Numbered from the stretch's first letter, positions 7,761 to 18,131 are shown. The stretch is 64,000 nucleotides of DNA from Anabaena cylindrica PCC 7122 (GCF_000317695.1 NC_019771.1:1444001-1508000); one strand, 5' to 3'. Made by a program: numbers and translations. Notes: generated by a model not told the origin, from the sequence alone.

Positions 7761-9483
7761 GTTTACTGTTGAGGTCTAAGGAGATACATTGATAAGTCAG
7801 CATTTGTCCCTTAGCATTTTGTCGTTTATAAATGGCTTGGGGATGCACTTCTCGATAAGCGATATCTTCAGATATTTCCTCTAATTCTTCCCCTGAAATG
7901 GCATCTACTAATTTGATAGTTGTTTGCGATAAACCACCCCGAAAATTCACATCTTTATGGGGATAACCTTTAGCCCATAAACCATTACGACCTTTGTGTA
8001 AATGTCCTTGGGCTAATAACAGTTTGGCAACATCAAAAGCGGCTGCACCAAAATAGTGTTTAATTTTGTTAGTGGGAATGCCTGTTTCTGCGGCTGCACA
8101 CATCAAATGTTTGGCTGCAAAGATGGGATATTCATCATTAAAAAACACTTCTTCAGCTTCTCCAGATACTAGCATTTCTGGATGTTCTGCTACATAACAA
8201 TCAATAGGGTTGAAAGCATTGGGAAGCAGCACTGTGAGTCCTGGTTGAGAACGTCCGGCTCGACCACTGCGTTGCTGATACGCCATTTTAGAACCAGGCC
8301 AGCCACGCAATACACAACATTCTAATTCTGGTAAATCTATTCCTGCTTCTAAGGCTTCTGTGGCAATTATCCACTTGATTATACCAGATTGAAGTTGATT
8401 AACTACTTCGGCTCGACGCTCGGCAGTAATGCCACTGTAAAATGCGGTGACTTGATTTGATTTTAACAGTTCTGTGACTTCTCGCACACTGCGCCGGGAG
8501 TTACAAAAGGCGATTCCTGATTTATTTTGATTCAGTAAAAATTGAATTATTCGGGCAGTATCAGCAGTTAAATTGTAACTTGGTTGCGTGACAATTACTT
8601 GTCTTGGTGGTGAAGCTGCGCCACTTTTACGAATCCAAATTAAGGGTTTGGGGTTGAGTTTAGTGGGTTTTAAACCGGAGATTTTTAAAGCTAATTGTTT
8701 AGGATTTCCACAAGTAGCACTTAGGAAGATAAATTGCAGTTTTTGGGAGTCACCACCGTAATGATCTACTGCTAGTTTGATGCGGCGAATTAACCAAGCC
8801 ATATTTGCGCCATAGCTACCTGAAAGGGTGTGTGCTTCATCAATTAAGATGTAGCGTAATTGTTGATAAAAGTTTGCCCAATTTGGTGATTTCCAAACTT
8901 GTTTGAGTTGGAAGTGAATTAATTCGGGAGTTACACCTAATATATGGGGTTCACTGGCAAGGATTTGTTCTCGTTCATCTGATTTAACATCTCCTGTGAT
9001 CATTGCTAAGACTGGGCGATATTTTGGGGGTATGGTAGAAAGTAATTGTGAGATTTTATGGAATTGGTCAAGTGCTAAAGCTCGCAGTCCATAAAATGCT
9101 AAGGCTCGGTGTTCTTGATTGATGCAACCTTCGATAATGCCGGGGTATGTGATGAGGGTTTTACCACTGGCTGTAGGGGAGGTGAGGATGAAACTTTTAC
9201 CTGTTCTAATTGCTTGTAAGGCTTTGATTTGATGGGAGTATAGTTGGGTGATTCCTAATGATTGGAGGGCTTTGATTAGTTGTTTTGGTAGGTCTTTGAG
9301 GATGGTTTTAAGGTTGGGTTCGGTGGCGGGAATTGTTTGTTGCCAGAGTAATTCTTCTCCTAGAAATTCGGTGATTTCTGTTGGTTCTGGGGAATGGTGA
9401 TTTGAGGAGGAATTTTCGGGAATGGGTGTGGTAGGTGGTATCCAAAGGCTTTGCAGTAATAAGCTGTAATTGGGCGTGTTCAT
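7761..9483 (-). pseudogene. DEAD/DEAH-box helicase (YprA/MrfA-like), 3' part cut off by the Tn3-family element
   Basis: About 574 native residues remain. The N-terminal RecA domain has Walker A (TSPTASGKTL, near residue 97), DEAH (LIDEAH, near 212) and motif III (LSATCG). The second RecA domain holds EALEAGIDLPELECC and the motif VI QQRSGRAGRS. The order and the Leu/Pro-rich GWPG motif resemble the YprA/MrfA/Hrq1 group of superfamily 2 helicases, which act in DNA repair. The native frame ends at DLNSK where the transposon's inverted repeat begins; the last 40-odd residues of the open frame are translated from the inverted repeat and intron. The missing C-terminus (cysteine cluster/DUF1998 region in relatives) should resume beyond the transposon, left of base 1. 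Confidence 0.85.
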
Positions 9484-9609
9484 GGTGGTGTTTTTTGAAC
9501 TTTGCCCTCATAAATCCCCCATTGGGGGAAGATATTAAGTTGATAGAAGTCAATTAAGTGCCTCAACAAGTTCTAGTTATACATTATGGTATTTTTTAAT
9601 CACATTCCT

Positions 9610-12600
9610 TTAATCCGTTAATCCCAGATAAATAAACGCCCCCCAATATTTCGGATGTCTATAAGGTTGATAATCATCAGAATTATTCCTTAATATCCTT
9701 AATTTATCCTCCATTCCTTCACTATATCGCCCCACATATTCAATCTTTTCATCAGTTAACCAAGTATCTCGCATTTCCCCCACAGTTAAATTACAGACAT
9801 ATCTTTTCGCTAGTTCTAATGCTTTTCCTACTGGTTGTTTATCCTCTAAATAATAATGATAAAACTGTCCCATTAAAATGGCGGTAGAAATATCATTCAC
9901 AGCCCATAAACTAACAATTAAACTTTTTGCCCCAGTTTGGAGAAATGCGTGTCTTAAACCGTGTACAGATTCCCCTAATTTGACTTCTCCTAAACCTGAT
10001 TCACAGGCGGATAATACTACTAATTCGGTCGCGCTTAAATCTAAAAATGTGGCTACATCTTGGGCGGTCAGAATGCCATCTTCTGCTGCGGCTGGGAGTC
10101 TGCCCCCATTTAACGCCGTATTTGCCCCGGCAAAGGCTAATCCTGACCTGGCAAGAGGATTTTGGAGGTTTTGCATTCCGGCTTGGTGGAAATTGTCAAG
10201 GGTAGAAATAGTCAAGTTTCCTAGTTGTATTTTGCTGTTGTTAGATTTTTCTTCCAGCTTTTCAACAGTCAGAAAATAGCCATGTGTGGCAATATGCAAA
10301 ATGCGGGGGGAAGTTTGCAATTTGACTAGGGATTTTAAGGCGTTGTTCTCGGTTTGGGGAGTTACCTTTAAATATTGGGATACCTGTACACTTTCTAAAC
10401 CTGTTCCGGGTATGGGTGCAAACTTACCTCTTGGTTGGGATTTATGGAGATCAGAATAAACAGTGTCAATGCTACGCTGGGTTTGTGTAGGTGTATCTTG
10501 GGAAGTGACAGCGGTTTCATCCGTGAGGTTATAGTCAGGATTAGCAATAATTAGAGGTTGGGTAGATTGGGTGGTACTGGGGAATTTTAAGCGAATGAGA
10601 TCCCGTCCCACGTTCAGATAACTAATGGTATAATCATCCATTAAATATTGATGATTATTGCCGGGTAAAAGTTCAAAGGGAAGTAAGTTTAATTCGCTGT
10701 CAGGAGCGATAATTAATTTTTGAGTATGTTCCGATAAGCATTTTTGAATAGGATCAAATAGCAATTGTTTTAATTGTGGTAGATTCTCGAATACTTCATC
10801 TAGGTTGTCTGTATTCAGTATCTCTTCATCAAGTCTAGAAACACCGTCTGATGGTTTTGGTCTAATTCTTTCTCGAAATACTTTAATCAGACGATCAATA
10901 TTTTCTGCTTCTCCTAAATCAATCATTTGCACATCATCTGGTTGTCCTGCGGGTAAGATAAACGCTAGATAACGCGCAGGTTTCCATTGACTATCACCAT
11001 TAGCGCGAATCGCTTTAAAATCACAAACATTAAACCGCACAAATTCTAATAGTGTTGAACCTTCAGGTAATTTTGAAGCAACCGCACGGCGATCTATTTC
11101 TAGTAACTTTTGTTCAATGTTTAATTCAGGAATTTGGCGACTGAGTTCCTGTTCCATTTCTTGTTGTTCTTGAATTAGTTGATGACGATATTTTTGTTGT
11201 GCTTCTGTGAAAGGTTGGAAAGTTAAGGTAATGATTTGTTGGATTTTGGCTTGGTATTCTTGAAAAAGTTTTTCTAGATGGGGATAACGTCCTGATAACA
11301 GATATTTTTTTTGTAACATTGAAGTTTCTGTAACTATTAGTTTACGTTTTTGAATTAATTCAAAGGCTGATTGTATTGCTTCTGAGGAATGGGAAAGAGA
11401 TTGAAAAACGAGAGAAATAAAAATCTCAAATTTATAATAATTTTGCTGACAATAAGTTAAACGTTGTCGTTCACTACTAATTTTAAAAATTTGAGCCAGC
11501 AATTTTAATTCAATATCAGAAGATTGTAACATTAAAGCGTAAGCTTCCTCATGCCTCCCCATTGATGAATACAATAATGCTAAGTTATTTAAAGAAATTG
11601 CAGTATTAGGATGATTGATACCCAAGATATTTGTGCAAATTTCTAAAGCCTGTAGACAGAGAGGTAAGGCTTCCTTATACCTCCCCATTGATTTATACAA
11701 AAATCCTAAATTATGTAAAGAATTTGCAGTATCAGGATTATTAGTACCCAAGATATTTGTATTAATTTCTAAAGCCTGTAGATAAAGAGGTAAAGCTTCC
11801 TCATGCCTCCCCATTGAACCATACAATCCTGCTAAATTATTTAAAGAAATTGCAGTATTAGGATGATTGATACCCAAGATATTCTTATGAATTTCTAAAG
11901 CCTTTTGAAAGAGAGGTGAAGCTTCTTTATACCTCCTCATTGATTCATACAATTTTCCTAAACTATTTAAAGAAGTTACAGTATCAGGATGATTGATACC
12001 CAAGATATTTATGCGAATTTCTAAAGCCTTTTGAACGAGAGGTAAAGCTTCTTTATAGCTCCTCATTGATTCATACAATACTCCTAAACTATTTAAAGAA
12101 CTTGCAGTATCAGGATGATTAATACCCAAGATATTTTTACGAATTTTTAAAGCCTGTAGATGGAAAGATAAAGCTTTCTCATACCTCGCCATTGATGAAT
12201 ACAATGCTCCTAAATTACTTAAAGAAGTTGCAGTATCAGGATGATTGATACCCAAGATATTTGTATTAATTTTAAAGCCTGTTGCGAGAGAGGTAAAGCT
12301 TCCTCATGCCTCCCCATTGATTTATACAATTCTGCTAAATTATTTAAAGACCTTGCAGTATCAGGATGATTGATACCCAAGATATTTGTATTAATTTCTA
12401 AAGCCTGTTGAAAGAGAGGTAAAGCTTCCTCATGCCTCCCCATTGATGAATACAATCCTGCTAAATTACTTAAAGAACTTGCAGTATCAGGATGATTGAT
12501 TCCCAAGGTATTTGTAAAAATTTGTACAGCCTGTAGATAGAGAGGTAAGGCTTCCTTATACCTCCCCATTGATGAATACAATCCTGCTAAATTATTTAAC

Positions 12601-13007
12601 AACATTGCAGTATCAGGATGATTGATACCCAAGATATTTGTGCGAATTTCTAAAGCCTGTAGATAGAGAGGTAAAGCTTCTTCAAATCTTAACATTTTTT
12701 CATATGAATTTGCTATTTTCTCCAGGGAAGATGCAGTAGCTTCACTATTTTCACCAACAATATTTTTAATGATTGCTAATGCTTGCTGATAAAAAGATAA
12801 AGCAGGTTGATATTTACCCATTAATTCATAAAATCTGGCTAACTTATTGAAAGTAGTCGCAGTATCAGCATGAAAAAATGGCTGTGTTTTGATTAATGCC
12901 TGGATTTGTGATAATACCTGCATTAATTCAGGATATTTTTTTTGATGATAGAGATTATTGGCATTTTTAAATAATAACTCAATTTGTTGAATAATTCTGT
13001 TACTCAT
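9610..13007 (-). pseudogene. TPR-CHAT protein (caspase-like peptidase), one frameshift in the repeat region
   Basis: Start chosen at the ATG at 13007, which has AGGTGA seven bases upstream. The intact product would be about 1130 residues: tetratricopeptide repeats (two or three diverged plus nine 42-residue units built on LGINHPDTA), a linker helix region, and a C-terminal CHAT domain. The CHAT catalytic pair is visible as His in HIATHGYF (near 10285) and Cys in LSACESGLGE (near 10005), so the protease end is intact. A single-base deletion in the AATTTCTAAAG motif at 12269-12273 splits the frame at 12219-12255. The family includes conflict-system proteases such as Csx29. A DUF4384-like gene lies 50 bp upstream. 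Whether slippage restores the frame, or the downstream CHAT part is made alone, is unknown. Confidence 0.85.
11530..12700. repeat. Nine direct 126-bp repeats encoding TPR units
   Basis: A motif reading gataCCCAAGATATTTgt on the plus strand recurs every 126 bp (near 11620, 11747, 11873, 11999, 12126, 12251, 12377, 12505 and 12629). Neighbouring units are highly similar at the DNA level, so copies were gained by recent tandem duplication or kept alike by recombination. Each unit is one 42-residue TPR. Repeat number is likely to vary between strains. Confidence 0.85.
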
Positions 13008-13057
13008 GATAGTCACCTGATTTACAAACAATATGCAAAATTTATTTCAACTTCAAA

Positions 13058-13909
13058 TCAATTCACTCTAAACATTCTCTGAAATACCTGAAAATCAGAT
13101 AATTTACCTACCTCTTGAAAAATCTCCAATAAACGCTGTTCAGTCAACGGGATATCCTTGTTAGTATAGTTTTCATTTATCCATGATAAATTAATTTCTT
13201 GCTTGGTTATAATTGCCAAAAACAACTCTTTTTCCGTATTAAAACCGAAAGGAGCGCGGTTGTTTTTATTGTCAGGTGGTAAATAAAGTGGTTGTGAGAG
13301 AGGATAACAAGGAATCTCCGCAAAGCATTTAGAAGGAGAAATTAAGTATTTTTTACCATTAGCACTTTCATTAATTAATAATAAATAACCTGTAGCGTCT
13401 AAATTCATTTTTAAACGATACTTTGTCTTCTTTTGTAACGTTTCCTCTTTAGGGATATAATCTTCCATGATGCGGTCAACTTTACTATTATCATCATCAT
13501 AAGGTATCATCTTGATTTCATCTTCTACAGGTTCAGCCACTTCTTTAGCCAAATCCCAAGCCATACGGGGAAATTTTTTCTCCCATAACCATTTATAGGT
13601 GACACGATAAGGAGATTGATCTTCATTTCTAGGTTGTCCCTGTTGATTTGTTTTTTCTAGTTGAAAACCATCAGCAATCATTTCTTCCTGAAATATTTCC
13701 CATATCTGATAAGCAACCCTACTAATAATCTGACTAATACCCTGAATATTCACATTAAGTTGTTTTCTCATTTCTTCTTCAATAAATCCCTGAGATTGTG
13801 TGACATTTTGGGGATGCCAACGCAAAGGAAAACAGAGTTCCTGGTAAGTTTCTCTTCTTCTTGGATATAGCTGTTGTTTAATCTGTTCTAAAAATTTATC
13901 TTGCAGCAT
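13058..13909 (-). CDS. Probable DUF4384-containing protein upstream of the TPR-CHAT gene
   Basis: In this 283-residue protein, about 1-120 are helical and charged with no family I recognise. Residues about 165-235 (TGYLLLINESANGKKYLISP through PLYLPPDNK and APFGFNTEKELFLAIIT) resemble DUF4384, a beta-rich domain often encoded beside caspase-like peptidases or Ser/Thr kinases. The gene ends 50 bp before the TPR-CHAT start and is transcribed with it, so the two are probably one operon, with this protein as sensor, substrate or partner of the protease. The domain call rests on motif memory and is moderate; the operon placement is direct. Confidence 0.6.
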   Translation of the reverse strand: MLQDKFLEQIKQQLYPRRRETYQELCFPLRWHPQNVTQSQGFIEEEMRKQLNVNIQGISQIISRVAYQIWEIFQEEMIADGFQLEKTNQQGQPRNEDQSPYRVTYKWLWEKKFPRMAWDLAKEVAEPVEDEIKMIPYDDDNSKVDRIMEDYIPKEETLQKKTKYRLKMNLDATGYLLLINESANGKKYLISPSKCFAEIPCYPLSQPLYLPPDNKNNRAPFGFNTEKELFLAIITKQEINLSWINENYTNKDIPLTEQRLLEIFQEVGKLSDFQVFQRMFRVN

Positions 13910-14337
13910 TTGATTTTCTCAATATTTATTATACAAGCATTCTAGGGTAAATTGATTACACCGTCAATACCTTTTAAAAACCTATAATTGTTATCTTGAG
14001 ATTTTTGTGTAATCCTTAATGGGTAGGGTTTTGACAATGCTAAACCCCTACGTCAATTAAAGCATATTTCTAGATTTTGTTATTTTTTGTTATTACTTTT
14101 TATGTATTGTTATTTCCTGTTATTTCTAGTTATTTATTATTGTTTGTTATTTGCTGTTATTAAAGTTGAAAAACTGATATTAATAAATACTTTTCCAATC
14201 AAAAAATCTTTGATAGCTTGGTTATCAAGAAACAAGCAAAGCAGATTTAGCGAGCTTATTTCTCAAACCTTTTTCAATATCTGATTAATAGTCAGCAATT
14301 CAATTATTCACAATTAAACAAAATCAAGGAGTCTCTC
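13910..14337. other. Intergenic region with divergent promoters
   Basis: The gap lies between the DUF4384-like gene (minus) and the small secreted protein (plus). It is very AT-rich and holds the 10-bp-period GTTATT repeat listed separately. An AAGGAG ribosome-binding site precedes the plus-strand gene at 14326. I see no RNA gene or gene relic. Confidence 0.5.
14075..14162. repeat. Degenerate 10-bp tandem repeat (GTTATT every 10 bases)
   Basis: GTTATT starts at 14079, 14089, 14109, 14119 and 14129, exactly in step with a 10-bp period, then at 14146 and 14156 after a 7-bp slip. The intervening units at 14099 and 14139 are decayed. The spacing of one helical turn would place all motifs on one face of the DNA, 180-260 bp upstream of the gene at 14338. 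Confidence 0.6.
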
Positions 14338-14820
14338 ATGTTGAGTCCAAAAAATCCAAAATTAAATCAAATGAAAGCCGGAGCATTAGCCGCATTAACT
14401 ATCGGAACAGCAGGAATCACAACAGCTATTACTACCGGAATTGTTGATAGTCCCATACCAATTGCAGGTCTTGAAAACCGCGCCCAAGCTCAAAGTCTTA
14501 GTGTTAATGTCAATGTTGATTTTGCTTGGCTTCTTGAGAAAATTAGAAACATGGCCACCAATTTTTGGAGGAATTATTACTCGTCTTCATATCTTCAAAC
14601 ATACTTCGCTCATTTTGAACCCTCCCAGGTTGAACAAATTAAAAGACAATATGGCACGTCTGCTAACTCATTTTTTCATAATCAATGTAAAGATGGATTT
14701 TATCGTGCCAGTAATGCACAGTGGTGGCAAAAATCTATTATCAACCCCTTTGGCTGGTTTTTCTTTGTTCATCGGGAAGAAGGTGGTCGCGTTAACTGCT
14801 ACCTGAGATATCCTAGATAG
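14338..14820 (+). CDS. Small secreted protein of unknown function
   Basis: The 160-residue product has a positively charged start and a hydrophobic segment (GALAALTIGTAGITTAITTG), then a likely signal peptidase site after NRAQA near residue 51. The mature part is about 110 residues, aromatic-rich (FWRNYY, QWWQK, GWFFFVH), with two cysteines near the C-terminus that could form a disulfide. A good Shine-Dalgarno (AAGGAG) lies 10 bases before the ATG. I do not recognise the family. A second secreted protein follows 108 bp downstream on the same strand. Confidence 0.6.
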   Translation: MLSPKNPKLNQMKAGALAALTIGTAGITTAITTGIVDSPIPIAGLENRAQAQSLSVNVNVDFAWLLEKIRNMATNFWRNYYSSSYLQTYFAHFEPSQVEQIKRQYGTSANSFFHNQCKDGFYRASNAQWWQKSIINPFGWFFFVHREEGGRVNCYLRYPR

Positions 14821-14928
14821 AAATTAATTGATTTGCTTTCCATAGGAGAGGGTACAAACACCTTACCTTCTCCTAATTAATAGAACTCATTTTAAACAAT
14901 TTTCATCATCAAATTCAGGAATAAAACC

Positions 14929-15348
14929 ATGAAAATTAAACTTGCAGCTATCATTATTATCACATTATCCACATTTTCTATCAATGTACAAAAAGCCTCA
15001 GCCCTGGAATTGAGTCCGCTACTGGAACAATTAGGTACTAAATTAATTGACAAGCTATTTTCACCACAACCAACTCCCACTAATACACCTTCATATTCGC
15101 AACCTCCAGAAAACAACTATCCCAATAATCCTAACTATTCCAATCCCTATCCGTCCTCTCCAATTCCTAATAATACAATGCCTAATAACTACCCCTCCAC
15201 ACAGTCTTATCCCCCTGCTTATTCACCTACACAATATTCACCTAATCCTGCTCCTGCAAATCCTATACCATTCATCTACAATCCAATAATTATTGTCCCG
15301 CAATCTCCACCAGTATTTAATAATTACAGCAACAGTGTGCAAAGATAA
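14929..15348 (+). CDS. Secreted Pro/Asn/Tyr-rich small protein
   Basis: The 139-residue product has a clear signal peptide (MKIKLAAIIIITLSTFSIN, cleavage near KASA). A short ordered piece (LSPLLEQLGTKLIDKLFS) follows, and then about 85 residues made almost entirely of Pro, Asn, Tyr, Ser and Thr. Such low-complexity tails are common in cyanobacterial cell-envelope or sheath proteins; no catalytic motif is present. It follows the other secreted protein and is closed by a hairpin terminator at 15386-15420. Confidence 0.6.
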   Translation: MKIKLAAIIIITLSTFSINVQKASALELSPLLEQLGTKLIDKLFSPQPTPTNTPSYSQPPENNYPNNPNYSNPYPSSPIPNNTMPNNYPSTQSYPPAYSPTQYSPNPAPANPIPFIYNPIIIVPQSPPVFNNYSNSVQR

Positions 15349-15385
15349 ATATAATCATTATTGATAACTTGAATATCCATAAAAT

Positions 15386-15420
15386 AGCAATCTCACCCTA
15401 TAGAGATTGCTTTGCTATTT
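15386..15420 (+). terminator. Rho-independent terminator after the secreted-protein genes
   Basis: AGCAATCTC (15386-15394) pairs with GAGATTGCT (15403-15411) across an 8-nt loop and is followed by a T-rich tail (ttgctattt). It lies 38 bp after the stop at 15348. Confidence 0.7.
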
Positions 15421-15492
15421 GTACCATTTTTGTGCTTTAGCGATTTTACAAAACGCAATAAATTCGCTTTTATTATGTACAGCTACTTATCA

Positions 15493-15546
15493 ATAATTTT
15501 GGATTTTAGACCGACATCAAACATCCAATCTAAAATCCAAAATTAT
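15493..15546. terminator. Long inverted repeat between convergent genes, probable bidirectional terminator
   Basis: ATAATTTTGGATTTTAGA (15493-15510) is repeated in perfect inverted form at 15529-15546, an 18-bp stem with an 18-nt loop. It sits between the plus-strand secreted proteins and the minus-strand holA stop. The AT-rich stem works equally in both directions; it may also be a dispersed palindromic repeat. Confidence 0.6.
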
Positions 15547-15564
15547 CCCTCAATTTCCTCTTAA

Positions 15565-16560
15565 TTAAACGACCTGAAACAACCTACAAACACCAAGAAT
15601 CACCACCAATAAATCCCTACCATCAGCACCCCTTTTAATAGACATCTCCAAATCCAAAATCATAGTCACCGCCCTAGCCAAAGCATTGATACTTGTATTC
15701 GCTACCTCCTGACGCAAATAATAAAGGCGATGAGGATTATTGATATTACAAACTTGAGCTAATTCACCATCCTTCTTCACCCCAGAAACCATCGCAGACT
15801 TCACCCATAACCAAGTTCTAAACTGCGTTAAAAGAGTGCTGACAATCACCATTAAAGGTTGAGAACGAGACAGTAAATCATCCAACAACTGCAAAACTTG
15901 ATGGCTTTTTCCTTCACGCATAGCCGCAGCCAATTGTAGGCTATTCTGAGTTTGACATGGAACTAACTCCTGTACCTCCGCAAGCTCTAACTTTCTACCC
16001 TGAGCATAGATAGACAGTTTGCGTAACTCAGAAGCAGCACGAGTCATATCATTACCAATAGCCTGTGCTAAATATGTCACCGCCTCCTCCGACAGCACCA
16101 GTTTAATTTTCTTAGGTGTAACAGCATTATCTGTGGTATTCGTGTAGAGTCTTGCAGCCAGCGAAACTATCGCCTGTTCAATCAAATCATACCGCCAAGG
16201 TGGTATCAACGAAAACTCCAACAACTTCCCATACTTGACTAGATGTTTGTAGACCTTCAGCCGCTTATCGACATTATTAGCCACAAACACCAAAATTGTA
16301 GATTTAGGCACTTGCACCAACTGTTGCAAAGTTTCCAACTCAGGATCACCCCACTGCTTGAGGTGGCAATTTTCCACAATTACCAGTTTTTTACCACCAG
16401 TCAGAGAACGAGTACGAGCCACACTCAAAGCCTTATCAAGCTGAACAGCCGGAAATCGGTGATAGCATAGAGTCAGCCATTGGGCATCAATCTCTGCCTT
16501 GTACTGGTTTAGCTGTGACTGAATCGCGTATTCGTCATCACCCGTGAGCAAAACAATCAT
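15565..16560 (-). CDS. holA: DNA polymerase III subunit delta
   Basis: This 331-residue clamp-loader subunit starts MIVLLTGDDEYAIQSQL, the usual delta N-terminus, and follows the three-domain delta layout, with conserved stretches such as IGNDMTRAASELRKLSIYA and the C-terminal collar helices. Delta opens the beta clamp for loading. Its ATG overlaps the dnaX stop by four bases (16557-16560), so the two are translationally coupled. A dnaN gene lies upstream of dnaX on the same strand, making a clamp plus clamp-loader cluster. Confidence 0.88.
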   Translation of the reverse strand: MIVLLTGDDEYAIQSQLNQYKAEIDAQWLTLCYHRFPAVQLDKALSVARTRSLTGGKKLVIVENCHLKQWGDPELETLQQLVQVPKSTILVFVANNVDKRLKVYKHLVKYGKLLEFSLIPPWRYDLIEQAIVSLAARLYTNTTDNAVTPKKIKLVLSEEAVTYLAQAIGNDMTRAASELRKLSIYAQGRKLELAEVQELVPCQTQNSLQLAAAMREGKSHQVLQLLDDLLSRSQPLMVIVSTLLTQFRTWLWVKSAMVSGVKKDGELAQVCNINNPHRLYYLRQEVANTSINALARAVTMILDLEMSIKRGADGRDLLVVILGVCRLFQVV

Positions 16561-18074
16561 CCTCTGACCCTCCCATTATTACTGAGATTGGCAGTTTTAA
16601 TCAACACAGTCAAAGGTTTTGGACTTTGGGTAGCTCGTTGCAGCATTTTAGCGATCGCCTCCTTGCTATTCTCAAACTTTTGCAGGTAAGCTGGTGTCAC
16701 CTCTAAAATTGCCTTAGACCCTTGCAATTTCACCAGATTTGCATGAGCCAACAGCTTTTGATGGTTGGGTTTCGCCTTATCCATCACCTGCTGCCATATT
16801 TGCGCTAAATTAGCAGTATTAGAAGTATTAGCGGTATTGGTTGCAACTGCTGGTAACAAGCTATCTTTACCTGGATCATCCACAGGTTTATCAGTTACCT
16901 TGTTGATGGTGTACGTGCCAAAAGTTGGTAACAATTTGCCATCATGCCCAGGTTTCAGATTTACCGTCTTCGTTGCACCCCCAGGCAATAAACCGGGCAG
17001 CAAATTGAGTAAACAAACCTCCAGCCACACTGCTGCATTTACCGTATACCGCAGATAATTTTCCGCTTTTTGTAACTCGGCTAAAGACAAATTCAGTGTC
17101 TCAAAATTCCAGTGTTTGGCAAAAGCTTTGAGTTGAGTATGACTAACACAACCAGTTAGTAAAGCTTGTTCCTGCGGTGCAGACTTGATAATCAGTAAAT
17201 CTCGGTATGTTTGCAGTAAATTTGAGATAATCAATTTGGGCGTTTTCCCAGAGTCTACCAATTCTCTAGCAACTTGCAGCAAGTTAAAAGTGTTGTTGGT
17301 AGAGATAGCCTGTAAAATAGCCATTAGCTCTGCTTCTGTGACACCACCAACGATTTCCATGACATGATGGGCAGTGATATCTACATCTAAAAGACTGGCT
17401 TGACCGAGTAATTGCAGGGCATCCCGTAAACCACCATCACTCAGTCGAGCGATCGCAATCAGTGCCTCTTCATTAATAGAAATAGATTCCGCATCTGCTA
17501 TAATACGGAGATGCTGCACAATTGTTTGAATTGATAAAGTGCGGAAATTAAACACCTGACAACGACTGACAATAGTAGGTAAAACCTTGTGCTGTTCTGT
17601 GGTGCAGAGAATAAAAACCACATGAGGTGGTGGTTCTTCAATACATTTAAGTAAAGCATTGAAGGCATTGCCGGTTAAGCAGTGGCATTCATCAAGAATA
17701 AAAATTCGATAACGTCCTGCTATTGGTGCTAAAGTACAGCGTTCAATTAAAGCACGGGCATCATCTACACCATTGTTAGAAGCAGCATCAATTTCACTCA
17801 CATCTAAACTATTGCTAGTTTCAATTGAACGACAAGATTGACAAATTCCACAAGGTTTATCAGTTGGTTTTTTAGTGTTGAGGCAATTCAGAGATTTAGC
17901 AAATATGCGTGCAGTCGAAGTTTTACCTGTACCTCTAGAACCTGTTAATAAATAAGCTGGGGCAATTTGCAGGTGTTTGATAGCATTAGTGAGAGCAGTT
18001 TTAATGTAGGGTTGTCCAACCAATTCGGCTAAAGTTTGGGGGCGATATTTTTGATGTAGAGCGACTGTAGACAT
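16557..18074 (-). CDS. dnaX: DNA polymerase III subunit gamma/tau
   Basis: This 505-residue AAA+ clamp-loader ATPase has a P-loop GSRGTGKT at 45-52, zinc-module cysteines at 64, 75, 78 and 81, Walker B (LDEC) at 128-131 and the SRC arginine-finger motif at 170-172. The collar region runs to about 360, followed by a short variable tail. There is no intein, although many cyanobacterial dnaX genes carry one, and the tau-type C-terminus is short. With holA and a divergent dnaN next door it may be an accessory (plasmid-type) replisome set rather than the main chromosomal one; that is inference. Confidence 0.92.
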   Translation of the reverse strand: MSTVALHQKYRPQTLAELVGQPYIKTALTNAIKHLQIAPAYLLTGSRGTGKTSTARIFAKSLNCLNTKKPTDKPCGICQSCRSIETSNSLDVSEIDAASNNGVDDARALIERCTLAPIAGRYRIFILDECHCLTGNAFNALLKCIEEPPPHVVFILCTTEQHKVLPTIVSRCQVFNFRTLSIQTIVQHLRIIADAESISINEEALIAIARLSDGGLRDALQLLGQASLLDVDITAHHVMEIVGGVTEAELMAILQAISTNNTFNLLQVARELVDSGKTPKLIISNLLQTYRDLLIIKSAPQEQALLTGCVSHTQLKAFAKHWNFETLNLSLAELQKAENYLRYTVNAAVWLEVCLLNLLPGLLPGGATKTVNLKPGHDGKLLPTFGTYTINKVTDKPVDDPGKDSLLPAVATNTANTSNTANLAQIWQQVMDKAKPNHQKLLAHANLVKLQGSKAILEVTPAYLQKFENSKEAIAKMLQRATQSPKPLTVLIKTANLSNNGRVRG

Positions 18075-18131
18075 AGGATTTATTCATCTTAATTCGTCGC
18101 TCTTGCCCCTGTTAAGGGGATGGATGTGCGT

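Noticed and set aside
11530..12700. Regular 126-bp repeats that might suggest a CRISPR-like array
   Set aside because: Units are contiguous, have no spacers, stay in coding frame and encode TPR repeats.
14087..14284. 65-codon ORF across the GTTATT repeat
   Set aside because: It is a Leu/Phe-rich translation of an AT-rich tandem repeat with no ribosome-binding site.
15047..15289. 80-codon ORF overlapping the Pro/Asn-rich secreted protein
   Set aside because: It is a shadow frame of low-complexity sequence; the signal-peptide frame is the convincing one.
15791..15810. TCGCAGAC motif as a possible second Tn7-like end
   Set aside because: It is a single copy inside the holA coding region with no repeats or TGT terminus.
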